From contig VZDJ01000034.1 in NCBI GenBank assembly GCA_008694505.1, positions 4,862,437-4,926,436 of the forward strand: a stretch of DNA of 64,000 bases, given 5' to 3'. Made by a program: the position numbers and the translations under genes. Origin of the DNA: Cyanoderma ruficeps (Eukaryota > Chordata > Aves > Passeriformes > Timaliidae). Each line of letters opens with the position of its first letter. The first letter of the stretch is position 1. Below the pieces are notes generated by a model. The model saw only the letters and a program-made list of their open reading frames with translations, had not been told where the DNA came from and did not search any database. Below are positions 1-11,545 of the stretch, one piece after another.

Positions 1-1060
1 TGTGGGGAGAAGGAGAAGGAGAAGGAGGTGAAATATAGAAAATTTCTGTTTTTCAGGGAAGGATTTCCTTTAGCCTTCAGCTCCTCCAGCACTAAGAGAA
101 AAGATGGAAATCTTATTTATTCATGGCAGGCTTTGATACCCAACCTCTGCTTTCCCCCATCTTTTCACTCCTCGATTTTGAACAAAAACAAAATTCCGAT
201 TGCCCTGCCCCTGGAATGTCATTTCCTGAAGGGCCTGATTCAAACTGTTCAATAACTAATAATTAATTCTGATTATTCTGACCAATATATTTGTCTAGAT
301 TTTGTGAGGATGACAGTTTGAGATGCCCCAAGCTGTAAAACCCCCGAATTCGGGTATAAACGTGTATAATATATAAATTACACCAGATTTGGAGGGGTTT
401 TTTCCACTAAGAAAACATGTGGGGAGAAGGAGAAGGAGAAGGAGGTGAAATATAGAAAATTTCTGTTTTTCAGGGAAGGATTTCCTTTAGCCTTCAGCTC
501 TTCCAGCACTAAGAGAAAAGATGGAAATCTTATTTATTCATGGCAGGCTTTGATACCCAACCTCTGCTTTCCCCCATCTTTTCACTCCTCGATTTTGAAC
601 AAAAACAAAATTCCGATTGCCCTGCCCCTGGAATGCCATTTCCTGAAGGGCCTGATTCAAACTGTTCAATAACTAATAATTAATTCTGATTATTCTGACC
701 AATATATTTGTCTAGATTTTGTGAGGATGACAGTTTGAGATGCCCCAAGCTGTAAAACCCCCGAATTCGGGTATAAACGTGTATAATATATAAATTACAC
801 CAGATTTGGAGGGTTTTTTGCACTAAGAAAAGGCGTGGGGAGAAGGAGAAGGAGGTGAAATATAGAGTATTTCTGTTTTTCAGGGAAGGATTTCCTTTAG
901 CCTTCAGCTCTTCCAGAGAAAGATGGAGATGGAGCAAAGCTGGAGATGGAAATCTTAATTATTCATGCCAAGCTTTGATACCCAACCTCTGCTTTCCCCC
1001 ATCTTTTCACTCCTTGAGTTTGAACAAAAACAAAATTCAGATTGCCCTGCCGCTGGAATG
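1..1060. repeat. 417-bp tandem repeat, two full copies and one partial
   Basis: Units start at 1, 418 and about 834 with GTGGGGAGAAGGAGAAGG. Units 1 and 2 differ at only a few bases and carry the same shadow frame. Unit 3 lacks one GAGAAG, carries a short extra GATGGAG-type stretch and diverges after about 1060. A more distant relative lies at 6370-6640. The array may continue to the left of the window. Confidence 0.95.
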
Positions 1061-1995
1061 TCATTATCCCAGAGTAATTAACGATTTAATGAACGTGTCG
1101 AGGTGATTTTTTGCCCGTTTGGGGAGGTGCTGGTTTTTAGAGGAGGCTCATCCTGCAGTTCCTGCAGCGGGATTGAATCAGTTCGGACAACTGAGCAAAC
1201 ACAGAGGGATTCTCAGGGCTGGGGGGAAAGAACGACCCAAATAATTGTTGGGATTGTGCCGTGGCTTGATTTCCCTGTGAAATGGGAGTAACTGAGGGGA
1301 AAAAAACATCTTTTTTTTGGTGATTTCAGTGGCCTTGGTGAGATAAAGTATGAAAATCGGGTGGGAGGATATCCCAAAAATCTCAGGTTTTGGATGGAGC
1401 GTCCTATAAAGCGATTAGGGAGGATGAGGCCTAAAAGGACCCGACAGATTTTGATTTATTTATATATTTTATACCTGCCTGTAGATCTCTGAGATTCCCA
1501 GATTTGGAAAATCTGTGAGATTTTTGATTGATTTATATATTTTATACCTGCCTGTAGATCTCTGAGATTCCCAGATTTGGAAAATCCGTGAGATTTTTCA
1601 TTTATTTTTATATTTTATATATATTTAATGACTTTACACTTTATTTTTGCATTTTATTTTCCTTTTATGCAAGAACATGCAGGGAAGTGCCTGAGCTAAA
1701 CAGCAGCAAGCCTTGCCAGGGTAGGAATGGTGCAGAAAACATGAATATTCAGGAATCTCTGCCTGCTTGAACATTAAACCCCAGGCAGAGGTTGAATCTC
1801 TGATGTCATGTGGGGATTCTGAGTCACTGCAGAGTTGAGCAAGGGCAGGACACGCTCGACCAGTTCCTGATTTCACATTTCAGATTTAAAAACCCTCCCC
1901 TGGCTCCGGCCGGGCTGCAGCTCGTCCGGCCAGGCTTTGGGGAAAAGGGGGATTCAGCTGCAGCCTGGGGAAGAGATTTTGGCTGCCTCACCTCA
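1061..1995. other. DVL1 intron 1 filler
   Basis: No gene seen. A short duplication of about 95 bp (GATTTATATATTTTATACCTG at 1453 and again near 1528) is the only clear structure; the rest is unremarkable AT-rich sequence. Confidence 0.6.
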
Positions 1996-1997
1996 GG

Positions 1998-2550
1998 GGT
2001 AGCCCTGCTTTGTGCCTGAGAGGTTTTGGTTTGCTGAAATTCTTTTTTCAGGGTATTTTCTGTAAACAGAAGTGGTTTTTTAGCTGCAAATTTATTTACA
2101 TTCTTCTCCCTAGGAGGGACTTCTTGTTGTCCCTCTGCTCTGACCAATGGGAGTGAAGAGGTTTGTCTTGTCCCCAATCAGATTGGTCTGTGTGAAACAG
2201 TATAAAAGGGATATAATAGTATAAAATAGTATAAAAGTATAAACCAGTGTAGCCCTGGCTCCGTGCCTGAGGTGTTTTGGTTTTCTGAAATTCTTTCCTC
2301 AGAGAATTTTCTGTAAACAGGAGAAATGTTTTTGTAGCTGCAAATTTGTTTTCATTCTTTCCCTGGGAGGGACTTCTTGCTGTCCCTCTGCTCTGCCCAA
2401 TGTGAGTGAAGAGGTTTGTCTTTGTGTCCCCAATCCAATCGGTCTGTGTGAAACAGCATAAAAGGGAGACACAGCCCAAAAATAAAAAAAAAGTCATTTC
2501 CAGCCCTCTGAAGTCGGAGTCTGTGTCATTGTGGTGTAAAACAGTCACAG
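1998..2550 (+). mobile_element. Probable solo LTR of an avian endogenous retrovirus with internal duplication
   Basis: Two copies of a roughly 250-bp segment start near 1998 and 2249. Each contains GTAGCCCTG, a GAGGGACTTCTTG block and a TATA-like TATAAAAGGG or CATAAAAGGG. The second copy runs on to an AATAAA at 2481 and ends near GTGTAAAACAGTCACA. The order TATA, AATAAA, CA-end fits an LTR. No viral coding sequence was seen. The family was not identified. Confidence 0.45.
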
Positions 2551-4009
2551 GCGTGTCCTGAGTGAAGAGAAATTGTGATTCTCCACTCAGCTTTTCAACA
2601 CAAACTGAATTTCTGTGTTGTTTGAGGTCTCTGCCTGGTGAAAACTCACCTGGAGGGAGTGTGGGAGTGCTGTGCTATCAGCTGGATGCATCTGAAGCGG
2701 AGCAATCAAATAGTTAATATTAAAAAAAAAAAACCAAACCCCTCTGCCTTTCTGCCTTTCAAATTGTCACAGCAGGGGCTGCATTTCATGCTTGACATTA
2801 GCCAGGCTGTTCCAGCTCCTGCTTCTTTCACATCCTGCTTTTCATCCCTCCTCCCTCCTTCACGTTTTTTTTTGTTGTTTTATTTAATGCAGCTGATATT
2901 CAGCGTGGCTAATAAGCAAATTTGTCATCTGCTTGTTTTTTTTGTCTTTGCTAGCCCCTCCCTCCTTGCTCAGCCCAAATCACGGCCGAGGCCAGGAATT
3001 GCAGATAAAATTGTGAATTATCCTTTGCTGCAGGGCGGCTTGGCAGGCCCCTGTGCCAAGCTGACTTCACTTGTGTGACTAATAAAGCAAAAAAAAAAGG
3101 GAATTTGAGGTGTTGGAGGGTACAAACTGAGGGTTGAGAGGCATCTCCTTGACAGGGAGTTTTGTGGGGATGGCATTTGCTCATCAAACTGGTAAAAAAA
3201 CCCAGAAATAAATACAACAGGTTTGCTCAGTGGAGGTGGGTGTCATGTTTTATAAGCTCCTAGTAAGAAAACAGTTTTTACTCTGGAGAATTCACATTGG
3301 GCCTAAAAGCCAGCCTCCAATAAACCACCAAAAATCCCTTTATAAAGTCAGTCAGGTGGGGAAATCACCAACACACATCAAGGAATTCTTGTCTCACAGG
3401 ATCTTGGAAGAGTTGAGGACGACTTCAGACACTCGGGATATCTTTGGGCTAATTTCAACGACTGCTCTGTGCTTAATTCCCATCCCCACCACTCCCCTGC
3501 CCTCCTCCTCATCCCTGCTCTCTCCTTTTGATAATTTCTGTTGCTCTCTTTAAGTTCCAGGGATCAATAATTAAGAAATCAACCCCTGGATGACCACTGG
3601 GAAAACGCTGCTGGTAAAGCTGCTGCTCTTGCCCAGCCTCAGACAAAAAAATGAGTAAAGGCAGCACCAGAGCTGGAATAAAGAATGGCCAAATTGCAGA
3701 ACCACTGGGAATGGAGCTCTCCTCATCTGGCTGTGCCAAGGAGCAGGAGAAATGACCCATGAGTTGGGAATTTAGGGAGTGACAAAGCGGAGTTGTGCTC
3801 TGGAGAGGTGCTGTTGGTGTCCTCCTGCAAAAAAAAAGAGGATTTAGGGAGTTGTTTTGGGGGATTAAAGGGTTTTGGCAGAGTTGGAGCTGTTCGAGGT
3901 GCTCTGCTCTGTGTTTGGGAGGAAAAAGCAGCAAAGAAAATGGGGCTTTTAAGGTTTACCTGTGCCCAGGGTTAGATCAGCTTGAGTCAATTCAGAGCCT
4001 GAAGAACAG
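2551..4009. other. DVL1 intron 1, no gene seen
   Basis: Short A/T runs only. The block 3215-3290 (TTTATAAGCTCCTAGTAAG) recurs at 6655-6735 and so belongs to a dispersed repeat. Nothing here resembles the missing DVL1 exon 1. Confidence 0.55.
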
Positions 4010-4270
4010 CCCTGATTCCTAAAAAAATGGCTCTGATTTCTAAAAAATGGCTCTGATTCCTTAAAAATGGCTCTGATTCCTAAAAAAACTGCTCTGATTC
4101 CTTAAAAACTGCTCTGATTTCTAAAAAATAGCTTTGATTCCTAAAAAACTGCTTTGATTCCTTTAAAAAACTCCTCTGATTCCTAAAAATCAGCCCTGAT
4201 TCCTTAGAAAACTGCTCTGATTCCTAAAAAATGGCTCTGATTCCTTAAAAACCTGCTCAAATTACTAAAA
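4010..4270. repeat. About 21-bp minisatellite
   Basis: Around eleven imperfect copies of CTAAAAAATGGCTCTGATTC, alternating ATGGCTCTG with ACTGCTCTG variants. Confidence 0.9.
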
Positions 4271-4546
4271 ACTTTTCTCTCAGCTTTCATGGCGTGACTG
4301 TTCATTAAAAATAAGAAATGGGCCCCGTGTTTCCCTGCTTGCTTTCACATTAAGAGACTGGAAAATTTAAGGCCAAAGTCCCTTAAATTGGATTTATACG
4401 TTGGATTCTGTATTTAAATCCACAAAACAGCAGGTTTACAAAAATTTCCTGAGAGCACACAGAGCGTGAGGGAATAATGGCTTCAGAGTGACAGAGGGCA
4501 GGCTTAGATGGCATTTTTGGATGGGGATTATTTTTTTTTTTTCCCC

Positions 4547-4727
4547 CTGGGACGTGGGGAAGTCCTGGAATTCCTGGATTTCCCAGAGAAGCTGCCCTTG
4601 GATCCCTGGAAGTGTCCAAGGCCAGGTTGGAGCAGCCTGGGACAAACCCAGCCCGTGGTGAGGGACTGGATGAGTTTCCAAAATCCCTTCCAACCCCAGC
4701 TCCGATGGGATTCCATGAAATCTTCAT
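4547..4727 (+). mobile_element. CR1 retrotransposon 3' fragment
   Basis: Contains the CR1 3'-UTR landmarks AGTGTCCAAGGCCAGGTTGG and GGAGCAGCCTGGGA, then ATCCCTTCCAACCCCAGC, in sense orientation. No reverse transcriptase is left. Confidence 0.85.
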
Positions 4728-4993
4728 TTAGAAGTCAAATGAGGTTGGGCTGGTGCAGGTTTGGGATGAAAATTTTGCATTTTGCTCTCCCTTTTGCATA
4801 TGGAAAAGGTTCGGTTCTCTCTCCCTGTGATGCACAAAATCCCAGCCCCTTTTTATCTGAGCTGTTCCTCTCAGGTTGCTGAAATGACTTTTAAAATGAG
4901 AGTGGGAGGTGGGGAACCGAACAGGCAGAGCTGGGCAGGTGAAGATTTCCATGGGGCCCCTCCCAGAATAAATCTCCCTATGGATTTTTCCGG

Positions 4994-5490
4994 CTCCTGG
5001 AGGATGTTTCCGTGAGGAATATTTGGAGGAGCACCAGTTCTTGGTCCTTTCATGGCAGTTTTTGAAACATTTAGCTGAAGGATTTGAGATTTTAGGTCTA
5101 TATAATTTTTATTTCCCTTTAAGAGCTGTTGGCAGATGTGTCTTGTTGGATGAGGGACGAGGAATTGGTGGGAAAAGCTGGAATACAGAATTCCTTCTGG
5201 ATCTTGTAAGGATGCAATGAACAAGAAGAGCTTGGACAAAGAACTCAAAGATCCTGGATGATGTTTCCATGAGGAATATTTGGAGGAGCACCAGTTCTTG
5301 GTCCCTTGATGGCAGTTTTTGAAACATTTAGCTGAAGGATTTGGGGTTTTAGACCTACATGATTGGCAGATGTGTCTTGTTGGATGAGGGATGAGGAATT
5401 GGTGGGAAAAGCTGGAATACAGAATTCCTTCTAGATCTTGTGAGGATGCACTGAACGAGAAGAGCTTGGACAAATTACAAAGGGCTCAAA
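4994..5490. repeat. About 257-bp tandem duplication
   Basis: Two copies with GAGGAATATTTGGAGGAGCA at about 5014 and again at about 5271, followed by TTGAAACATTTAGCTGAAGG and AATTGGTGGGAAAAGCTGG. The second copy is shorter in the middle. Confidence 0.9.
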
Positions 5491-6369
5491 GATCTGTGTC
5501 AGATCCGAGTGAATCCCCGAGAGCTGCAGTTTCCTTTGTGTTCACAGTTCCTCAGGAGCACAGTAATAAATGAAATAACGTCTCTGCCTTTCCCTTACAC
5601 TGAAAGGGTCACTCCTGAAATGGGGAAGGTTGGCTTGTCCACGTTTACATGGACACTAAAATCCTTCCTGCCTTCCAATCTCTGCTCCAACTGCTGCTTT
5701 TCTGAGTGAAACAGTAAATATTGTTTGAAAATGTGTTGTAGTTTAGCTTGGAATAGCAAATCTATGCCTAAACATCAACGTGAGGCTGGGGGGTTGCATT
5801 TATGACCAGGGAGTTGTTTAATTTCTCTGCTGGCAAACCTTCCCCACGGTGAAAACACAGATTTTGTCGCTCGGTGTGGTGCAAACCTTTAAAGAGAGAT
5901 TCCCAGAGATTTCCACAATCCCAGAGGGACTCCCTGTCCCTTCGTTTATATCTGACTTGGGATTTTGTGACAAGCTGGGAATCTCTCTTCTAATGCCTCA
6001 ACAAACTCGTAGGTCCAGTTAGACTTTGAAGTTGCAGTGTGGGTGGAATTTATTACCTGGTCTGAAGGCGAGAGGTCTGAAGCCAGTTTTTCACGGTGCA
6101 AGGAGCGTCCTGCAGCGTTGCTGTCCCGGGGAGTGTTGGAAGAGCTGAGGTTCCTTGTGGAAAAACCAAATTTCCAAGGGGCAGGCACCACGACTTTACC
6201 TTGTGAGCTGCATTCCCGAGGGTTTTGGCCACAGAAAACTGTCCTGGCCATGCGTGGAACAGCTGGAACATGATCTGGGTTCCTGTTCTGAGCCTCCTGG
6301 GCTGCCTTTGAAATTCTGGGAATTCTGGATTGCACTTGTACAAAAGCCAGCAGGGAAAGGGAACGTGGA
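5491..6369. other. DVL1 intron 1, no gene seen
   Basis: Unremarkable sequence without coding structure, splice-supported exons or recognised repeats. Confidence 0.5.
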
Positions 6370-6740
6370 GAATTTCTGTGTTTAAGGGAAGGATGTTTGG
6401 ATCTCCTTTAGCCTTCGGCTCTTCCAGCATCAAGAGAAAAGATTTCCATCTCCATCCTGTTTATTCATGGGAAGCTTTGATATCCAGCCTCTGCTTTTTT
6501 TCCCCATCTTTTCACTCCTGGATTTTAGCAAAAAGCAAATTCGGGTTGCCCTGCCCTTGGAATGCCATTCCCCAGAGTAATTAATGAAGCACCATCTCTG
6601 GGTTTAATGAATGTGTTGAGGTGAATTTTTGGGGTCCCAGTTCTCCCCACAAAATACAGCAGGTTTGCTGGGTGGAGGTGGGTGTCATGTTTTATAAGCT
6701 CCTAGTAAGAAAGCAGTCCTTACTCTGGAGAATTCATAAA
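6370..6740. repeat. Dispersed repeat related to the left-edge array and to 3215-3290
   Basis: 6370-6640 is a diverged copy of 855-1110: it shares CTTTAGCCTTC, AACCTCTGC-type and CCCAGAGTAATTAA blocks. 6649-6735 matches 3209-3290 (GTGGGTGTCATGTTTTATAA). The two parts are adjacent here but 2.1 kb apart at the left edge. Family unknown. Confidence 0.75.
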
Positions 6741-8300
6741 TAAAAAAGAAAACCAACGTAAGGACAGAAAAAACCCGGAGGGGTTTGGGGTTTTTTGTTG
6801 AATGGGAAGATGATGGAACAGCAAATAACGGGCTTTAAAGTAAAACTCGGTGGGAAAAAAAAGAGGTTTGAGCCCCTCATCATCCCTTTGCACAAAATGA
6901 AGGATCTTTTGGGGTGTTGTGTGTCATTCTGGCTGTAATTCTGTGTAATTCTGGTACCTTGGAAGGTGCCAGAGGTGTTTGGCTCCAGCTCTGTGCCCGT
7001 GTTCTGTGCGGGGCTGGAGGCAGCAGGTGCTGTCCCGTCCCCTGCCCCACTCCTGCCTGGTCCTGGGCTTCTGGAAGGAACCTTTTCAAACTCAACTCCA
7101 TCATCTTCACCACATCAGCGACCAGAATTCTGCCCTTTAATTAAAATATGTCTAGACAAATAACCTCAGGGGAAAGGAGAGAGAGAGAGAGAGAGAGATT
7201 ATCTGTAAGAGATGTTGGAGGTTTCCTGCACGGGGACCGTACTAAATAAATTTATGAGCAGCTTCTTTTCTCTCCCAACTCTCAGGAGCACTGGTGGATA
7301 ATGTGGTTATTCCTGGTGTTCATCTCTTTGTTAGAAATTATTTCAAATTGTAAAGAATAATCCTGTAAATAATATTCCTCTGAGGTATTGATTAACACTT
7401 GTGGCTGGTTGTTGTTTTTTTTTTTGACCCGGCTTTATTATTTTAATGAGGTGTTTTCAAGAGGGCACAAAAGGAGCTTTGGACAGAGGAACAAGAAGTG
7501 ATTTTTATCTCAAGTGTGTTGAACATTTCTTGGTTTGTCTTGTTTGGCACCGAGTTTCTCGTGGCTGTGTGACACCTTTGTTGAAAAGGAACGGAACAGT
7601 TGGAATAAGGAATTGAACAGTTGGAATGACAGGTCTGGAAGATCTGCCAGGCCCAGGGGTAGAAATAAACTCACTTTGAGTTGATTGAAAAAAATATTCA
7701 ATTTTTTAAGGCTGAACTTGATTCTTTCTTGCTTTCCTTGTGAGGACTGAAAGTCATTCTGACCAAAAAGTGAAGAGTAAAGACATTTTTTTAAAGGCAG
7801 TTCCTTCTGCTGGCGCTCAGTGAGTGATTTTCACCTCTCCAGAAAGGTGCTTCATTCCATGCTGGGAGCACTGAATCGATGGAATATTTTATATCCTTTT
7901 ACTCATTCCTGGAGTTTATTGCTCTGGAGCTGATTGCTGAAGGACGACTCCAGCCAGAGTCATCATTTTCAGTTTGATGTTGAACCTTTCCTTCACAATT
8001 TTACAGGAAAATCTCTTCTCCCACTTCCTTTTCCATCAGCAGGATTAGCACCTGTCTCTTTACCACGGCTGATGTGAGGGTGGACTGTAAATTTTTTACA
8101 AAATTAACACAAACACTCATTTTCTCAAATGAGCACCTGGCTGTCTCTGAGGGCTTTTATTACCCCGGGCATTAATAGTCAGAGAGTATCTTTTTAGATG
8201 AAAACATAATTATTTAAAAATAAAACCAAATTTGGGGTTTAGCACCTTGAAACGTGGTGGATATCGAGCAGAGGAATGAGCAGAGAGGAATTCCAGGCTC
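6741..8300. other. DVL1 intron 1, no gene seen
   Basis: Holds a short GA dinucleotide run (about 7178-7198) and AT-rich sequence. No coding or RNA gene structure was recognised. Confidence 0.5.
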
Positions 8301-8310
8301 AGGCTTGAGG

Positions 8311-8470
8311 GGTTGGTAAATTCAAGTTATTCCTTTGACATCTTGGGAATTCATGGAGCTCTTAGTGCTTCCCAAAGAACTTCACAAGGATGGTAAATTC
8401 AAGTTATTCCCTTGACATCTTGGGAATTCATGGGGCTCTTAGTGTTTCCCAAATAATTTTACAAGGATGG
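8311..8470. repeat. 77-bp tandem duplication
   Basis: Two copies starting near 8311 and 8388 share TGGTAAATTCAAGTTATTCC and GACATCTTGGGAATTCATGG. Confidence 0.9.
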
Positions 8471-8699
8471 GAGCACGGCTCAAAGGATGTCCTGTTAATA
8501 TCTGTGCTGAGGGAGGCTCCGCTGCCAAAATCCTTGCACAGAAATAGAGATTTTATTGGGAATATTTGATGGGTGGAAGGACCAACACACTCAGAAGTTG
8601 TGCAGCATCTCCTGCTGGCTCTCAGTGCCTCTAAAAACCATCCTGAACTTGCCCTTTCCATTCCCAGCTCCCAAACTGCCTTGGGGGAAGTGCCCTTGG

Positions 8700-8822
8700 A
8701 ATTTTTTTGTGTGTTTTTTTGGAGCCCTGAGCCCACAAGGAGCAGCTCTCACTGGATTTTTTTTTGGTGTGTGTGTTTTTTTGGAGCCCTGAACCCACAA
8801 GGAGCAGCTCTCACTGCAAGGT
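8700..8822. repeat. About 65-bp tandem duplication
   Basis: TTTTTTTGGAGCCCTGA followed by CCCACAAGGAGCAGCTCTCA occurs twice in a row. Confidence 0.9.
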
Positions 8823-8956
8823 CACGACCTGCAGAGCCTTGGATTCCCAGCCCAGCCCGGAGTGCCATCCCTGAGAGTTATTTTCAGGGTTTTTTTGGAT
8901 AATTGCACCCTGGGGAAAGCCAGATCTCAGCCAGCTGTCTGAAATGGCCAATATGT

Positions 8957-9019
8957 TTTTTTTTGTTGCTTTTACAGTGTTTTTTTTTTTTTCTTTTTTT
9001 TTTTTCCNTTTTTTTTCCC
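8957..9019. other. Long T homopolymer with one ambiguous base
   Basis: Poly-T tracts surround a single N at 9008, so the tract length is probably unreliable. Confidence 0.85.
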
Positions 9020-11130
9020 TAAGCTGTTTCCAAGAACTGCTTAATTTTATGGGGGCTTGTTAATATTTATTGTTTTGTGACTCGGGCTGTTGGTAATCTG
9101 GGTTCAGGTCAGGGTTTTGCTGACCTGTCCCTTTGTGCTTTGACTCCCTTGTTTTTTGGGGCAGGGATGTGTCTGGCCCTTGGGACAGCTGCAGGAAGGG
9201 ATTCATTTCCACCTGTGAGATTGAAATATAGGCACATAAATAATTTATTAAATATTACAGGGAGCAGAGGAAAAAAAGGGAACTAAGAGAAAAGACAGGA
9301 GGCTCTGAGTGTGGCTAAAATGCTTTGCTTGTTTTGCCCAGTTCTATTCCAAACCCTTTCTAGAGGAAATAGAAAAGAAATCTTAAAATCACCCATTTCC
9401 TTGGATTCTCTACACATAATTAAGAGTATTTTTTTTTCTAGCTTAGCTGGGCGTGGAGTGGGATATAACACCACAGTTGTGTCTAGCAGTGCTACAATCA
9501 GACTCCTATTCCTATAAATCTCCATTTAAATGCCACAAAAATCTGTATTTTTAGCGAGATTTTCACACCTTGAGCCCAGCAATTGTTCATTAAAGAGCAG
9601 AGCAGCAAATCATATTCCCTGCCATGCCACACTGCTCTTGGACATCCAGTCATAAATATTTTAAAATCACTTCCCTGGAAGCTGTTCCTGCGAAGTGCAG
9701 CGTGTTTGGAGCCCCTTTGGAGAGGGAACGGGGCAGAAATTTTTGGCTTGGACCGAAATGGAAGGATGAGGCAGAGCTGGGCTGGCAGCCCAAGCCCCAG
9801 TTGGTTGAAAACACGTGGAACCTTTTTTGGAAGGAGTGACCGTGGCAGCGCTGAGGGCTGACAGGGTGTGATGGGGAGGGCAAAACGGGATCTCTGCACA
9901 TCAAAATTCCCTTTTCGGGGTCACAGAAGGAATCTCTGCCTCCCTCCCAGCTCACTCTCATCGTTCTTTTTGGATTCCTGTTCCTAAGCAGAGCTCCTGG
10001 CTTCCCTGACCAAGTAAGGAGGTGCTTTCTGCCGCTCCAAGTGTCTCTGAAACATTCCAAGGAACGTCTCAGCACGGGGGTTCTGTGTTTTTTCTCTCAG
10101 TGTGATGTGCCAGCTGAGCTCCTCGAGCTCACACAGCCCCGTGGTGCCAGAGCAGAGCCTAAACAAGCTGAGTCGTCCTTGAACAGCCACAAAAAGTGAA
10201 ATTTGATGTTTGAAATCAGTGCAGGGTTTGGGCTGATTCTCTCCCAGGGAACACAATAATTCTTGCCTCATTCATGTGCCTGAGCTTAGCTCGGTGTCTG
10301 GTGGCGGGACCAAAGTGCCAAAACCTCTCCAAGATCCTGCAGTTGTCCTGGAAGGTGAGGGATTATCCCTGCCATGACAAAGTGCTGGATGTGCCTGCAG
10401 GAATGAAGGTGGAGTGGAAAAACCAGGGCAGGGGAAATCCTGTGGGCACGAGCGTTCAGTGCGGTGCTGAAGATCAGATGTGGTGGCACAGGATAACCCG
10501 GAGATAAACACACGGATTAGTGAACTGTTCATTGCAGGGGGAATCGCTCAGAGTGAGGGGTTAGGTTTTAAAAAGGTTAAGAAGAGCATGAGACAGAGCA
10601 TCAGTGAATAAAAAGTGAATTTTTGACGTGTTTGTCACCTGTGTGGGAAGAGGTGACTTCCCCAGCACTGACTGCGCTGCTGCAATTTCTCCAGAAACTC
10701 TAAGAAGGAGCTTGTTTGCATTGAAGCTGCATATCTTTGTTTGAAGAGGGGTTTGAAGAGGGTTTTTTTGCTGCACAGTTGTGTCACCCGCACGTCTCTG
10801 GGTGTGTCATTTCTGTCACAGTCGTGGGCAGCCCCTTCATTGCCGTTTCTGACAGGTTCATCTGGGAGCCGGCGCACGGCGGGGCCTGCGTGCAAAAGGC
10901 AGAGCACTGACAGCCTTGTTCAGGAATAACAACCGAAAAAAAGGAGAATTCTGGCTCTGTTGTGGCTCTGTGGGGTGTTGAGGAGTGATTGGCATGAGGC
11001 TGGAGAAGGAGGAGAGGGAATGATGCCACACAATTCCTGCCTGCAGCTCCGCGGGGTGCAGGCGAGATCTGAGGCTTCTGTGCAGATCCCGCGCTGCTCC
11101 CGGTGGTTCTCTGCTCATCAAAGGGATTTC
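9020..11130. other. DVL1 intron 1, no gene seen
   Basis: Several short open frames on both strands lack family resemblance or splice support. No recognised repeat family. Confidence 0.5.
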
Positions 11131-11545
11131 TCTCCTCCCCTCTTTCTTATTTCCACTTTTTTCTCCATTAAATTCCAGTGTTTATCCTCCTCTCTTTCTT
11201 ATTTCCACTTATTTTCCCCATTATATTCCAGTGTTTATCCTCCCCTCTTTCTTACTTCCACTTTTTTCCCATTATATTCCAGTGTTTATCCTCCCCTCTT
11301 TCTTATTTCCACTTATTTTCCCCATTAAATTCCAGTGTTTATCCTCCCCTCTTTCTTACTTCCACTTTTCCCCCATTAAATACCAGTTTTATCCTCCCCT
11401 CTTCCTTACTTCCACTTTTCCCCATTATATTCCAGTGTTTACCCTCCCCTCTTTCTTATTTCCACTTTTTCCCATTAAATTCCAGTGTTTATCCTCCCCT
11501 CTTTCTTATTTCCACTTATTTCCCATTAAATTCCAGTGTTTTCCC
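11131..11545. repeat. About 55-bp pyrimidine-rich minisatellite
   Basis: About eight copies of CCTCCCCTCTTTCTTATTTC plus CACTT-TTTCCCCATTAAATTC and CAGTGTTTAT. The + strand is nearly all T, C and A. Open frames here are repeat artefacts. Confidence 0.93.

Noticed and set aside
4871..5473. 200-codon frame on the - strand with internal repeat
   Set aside because: It follows the 257-bp tandem duplication. No family resemblance and no splice or promoter context.
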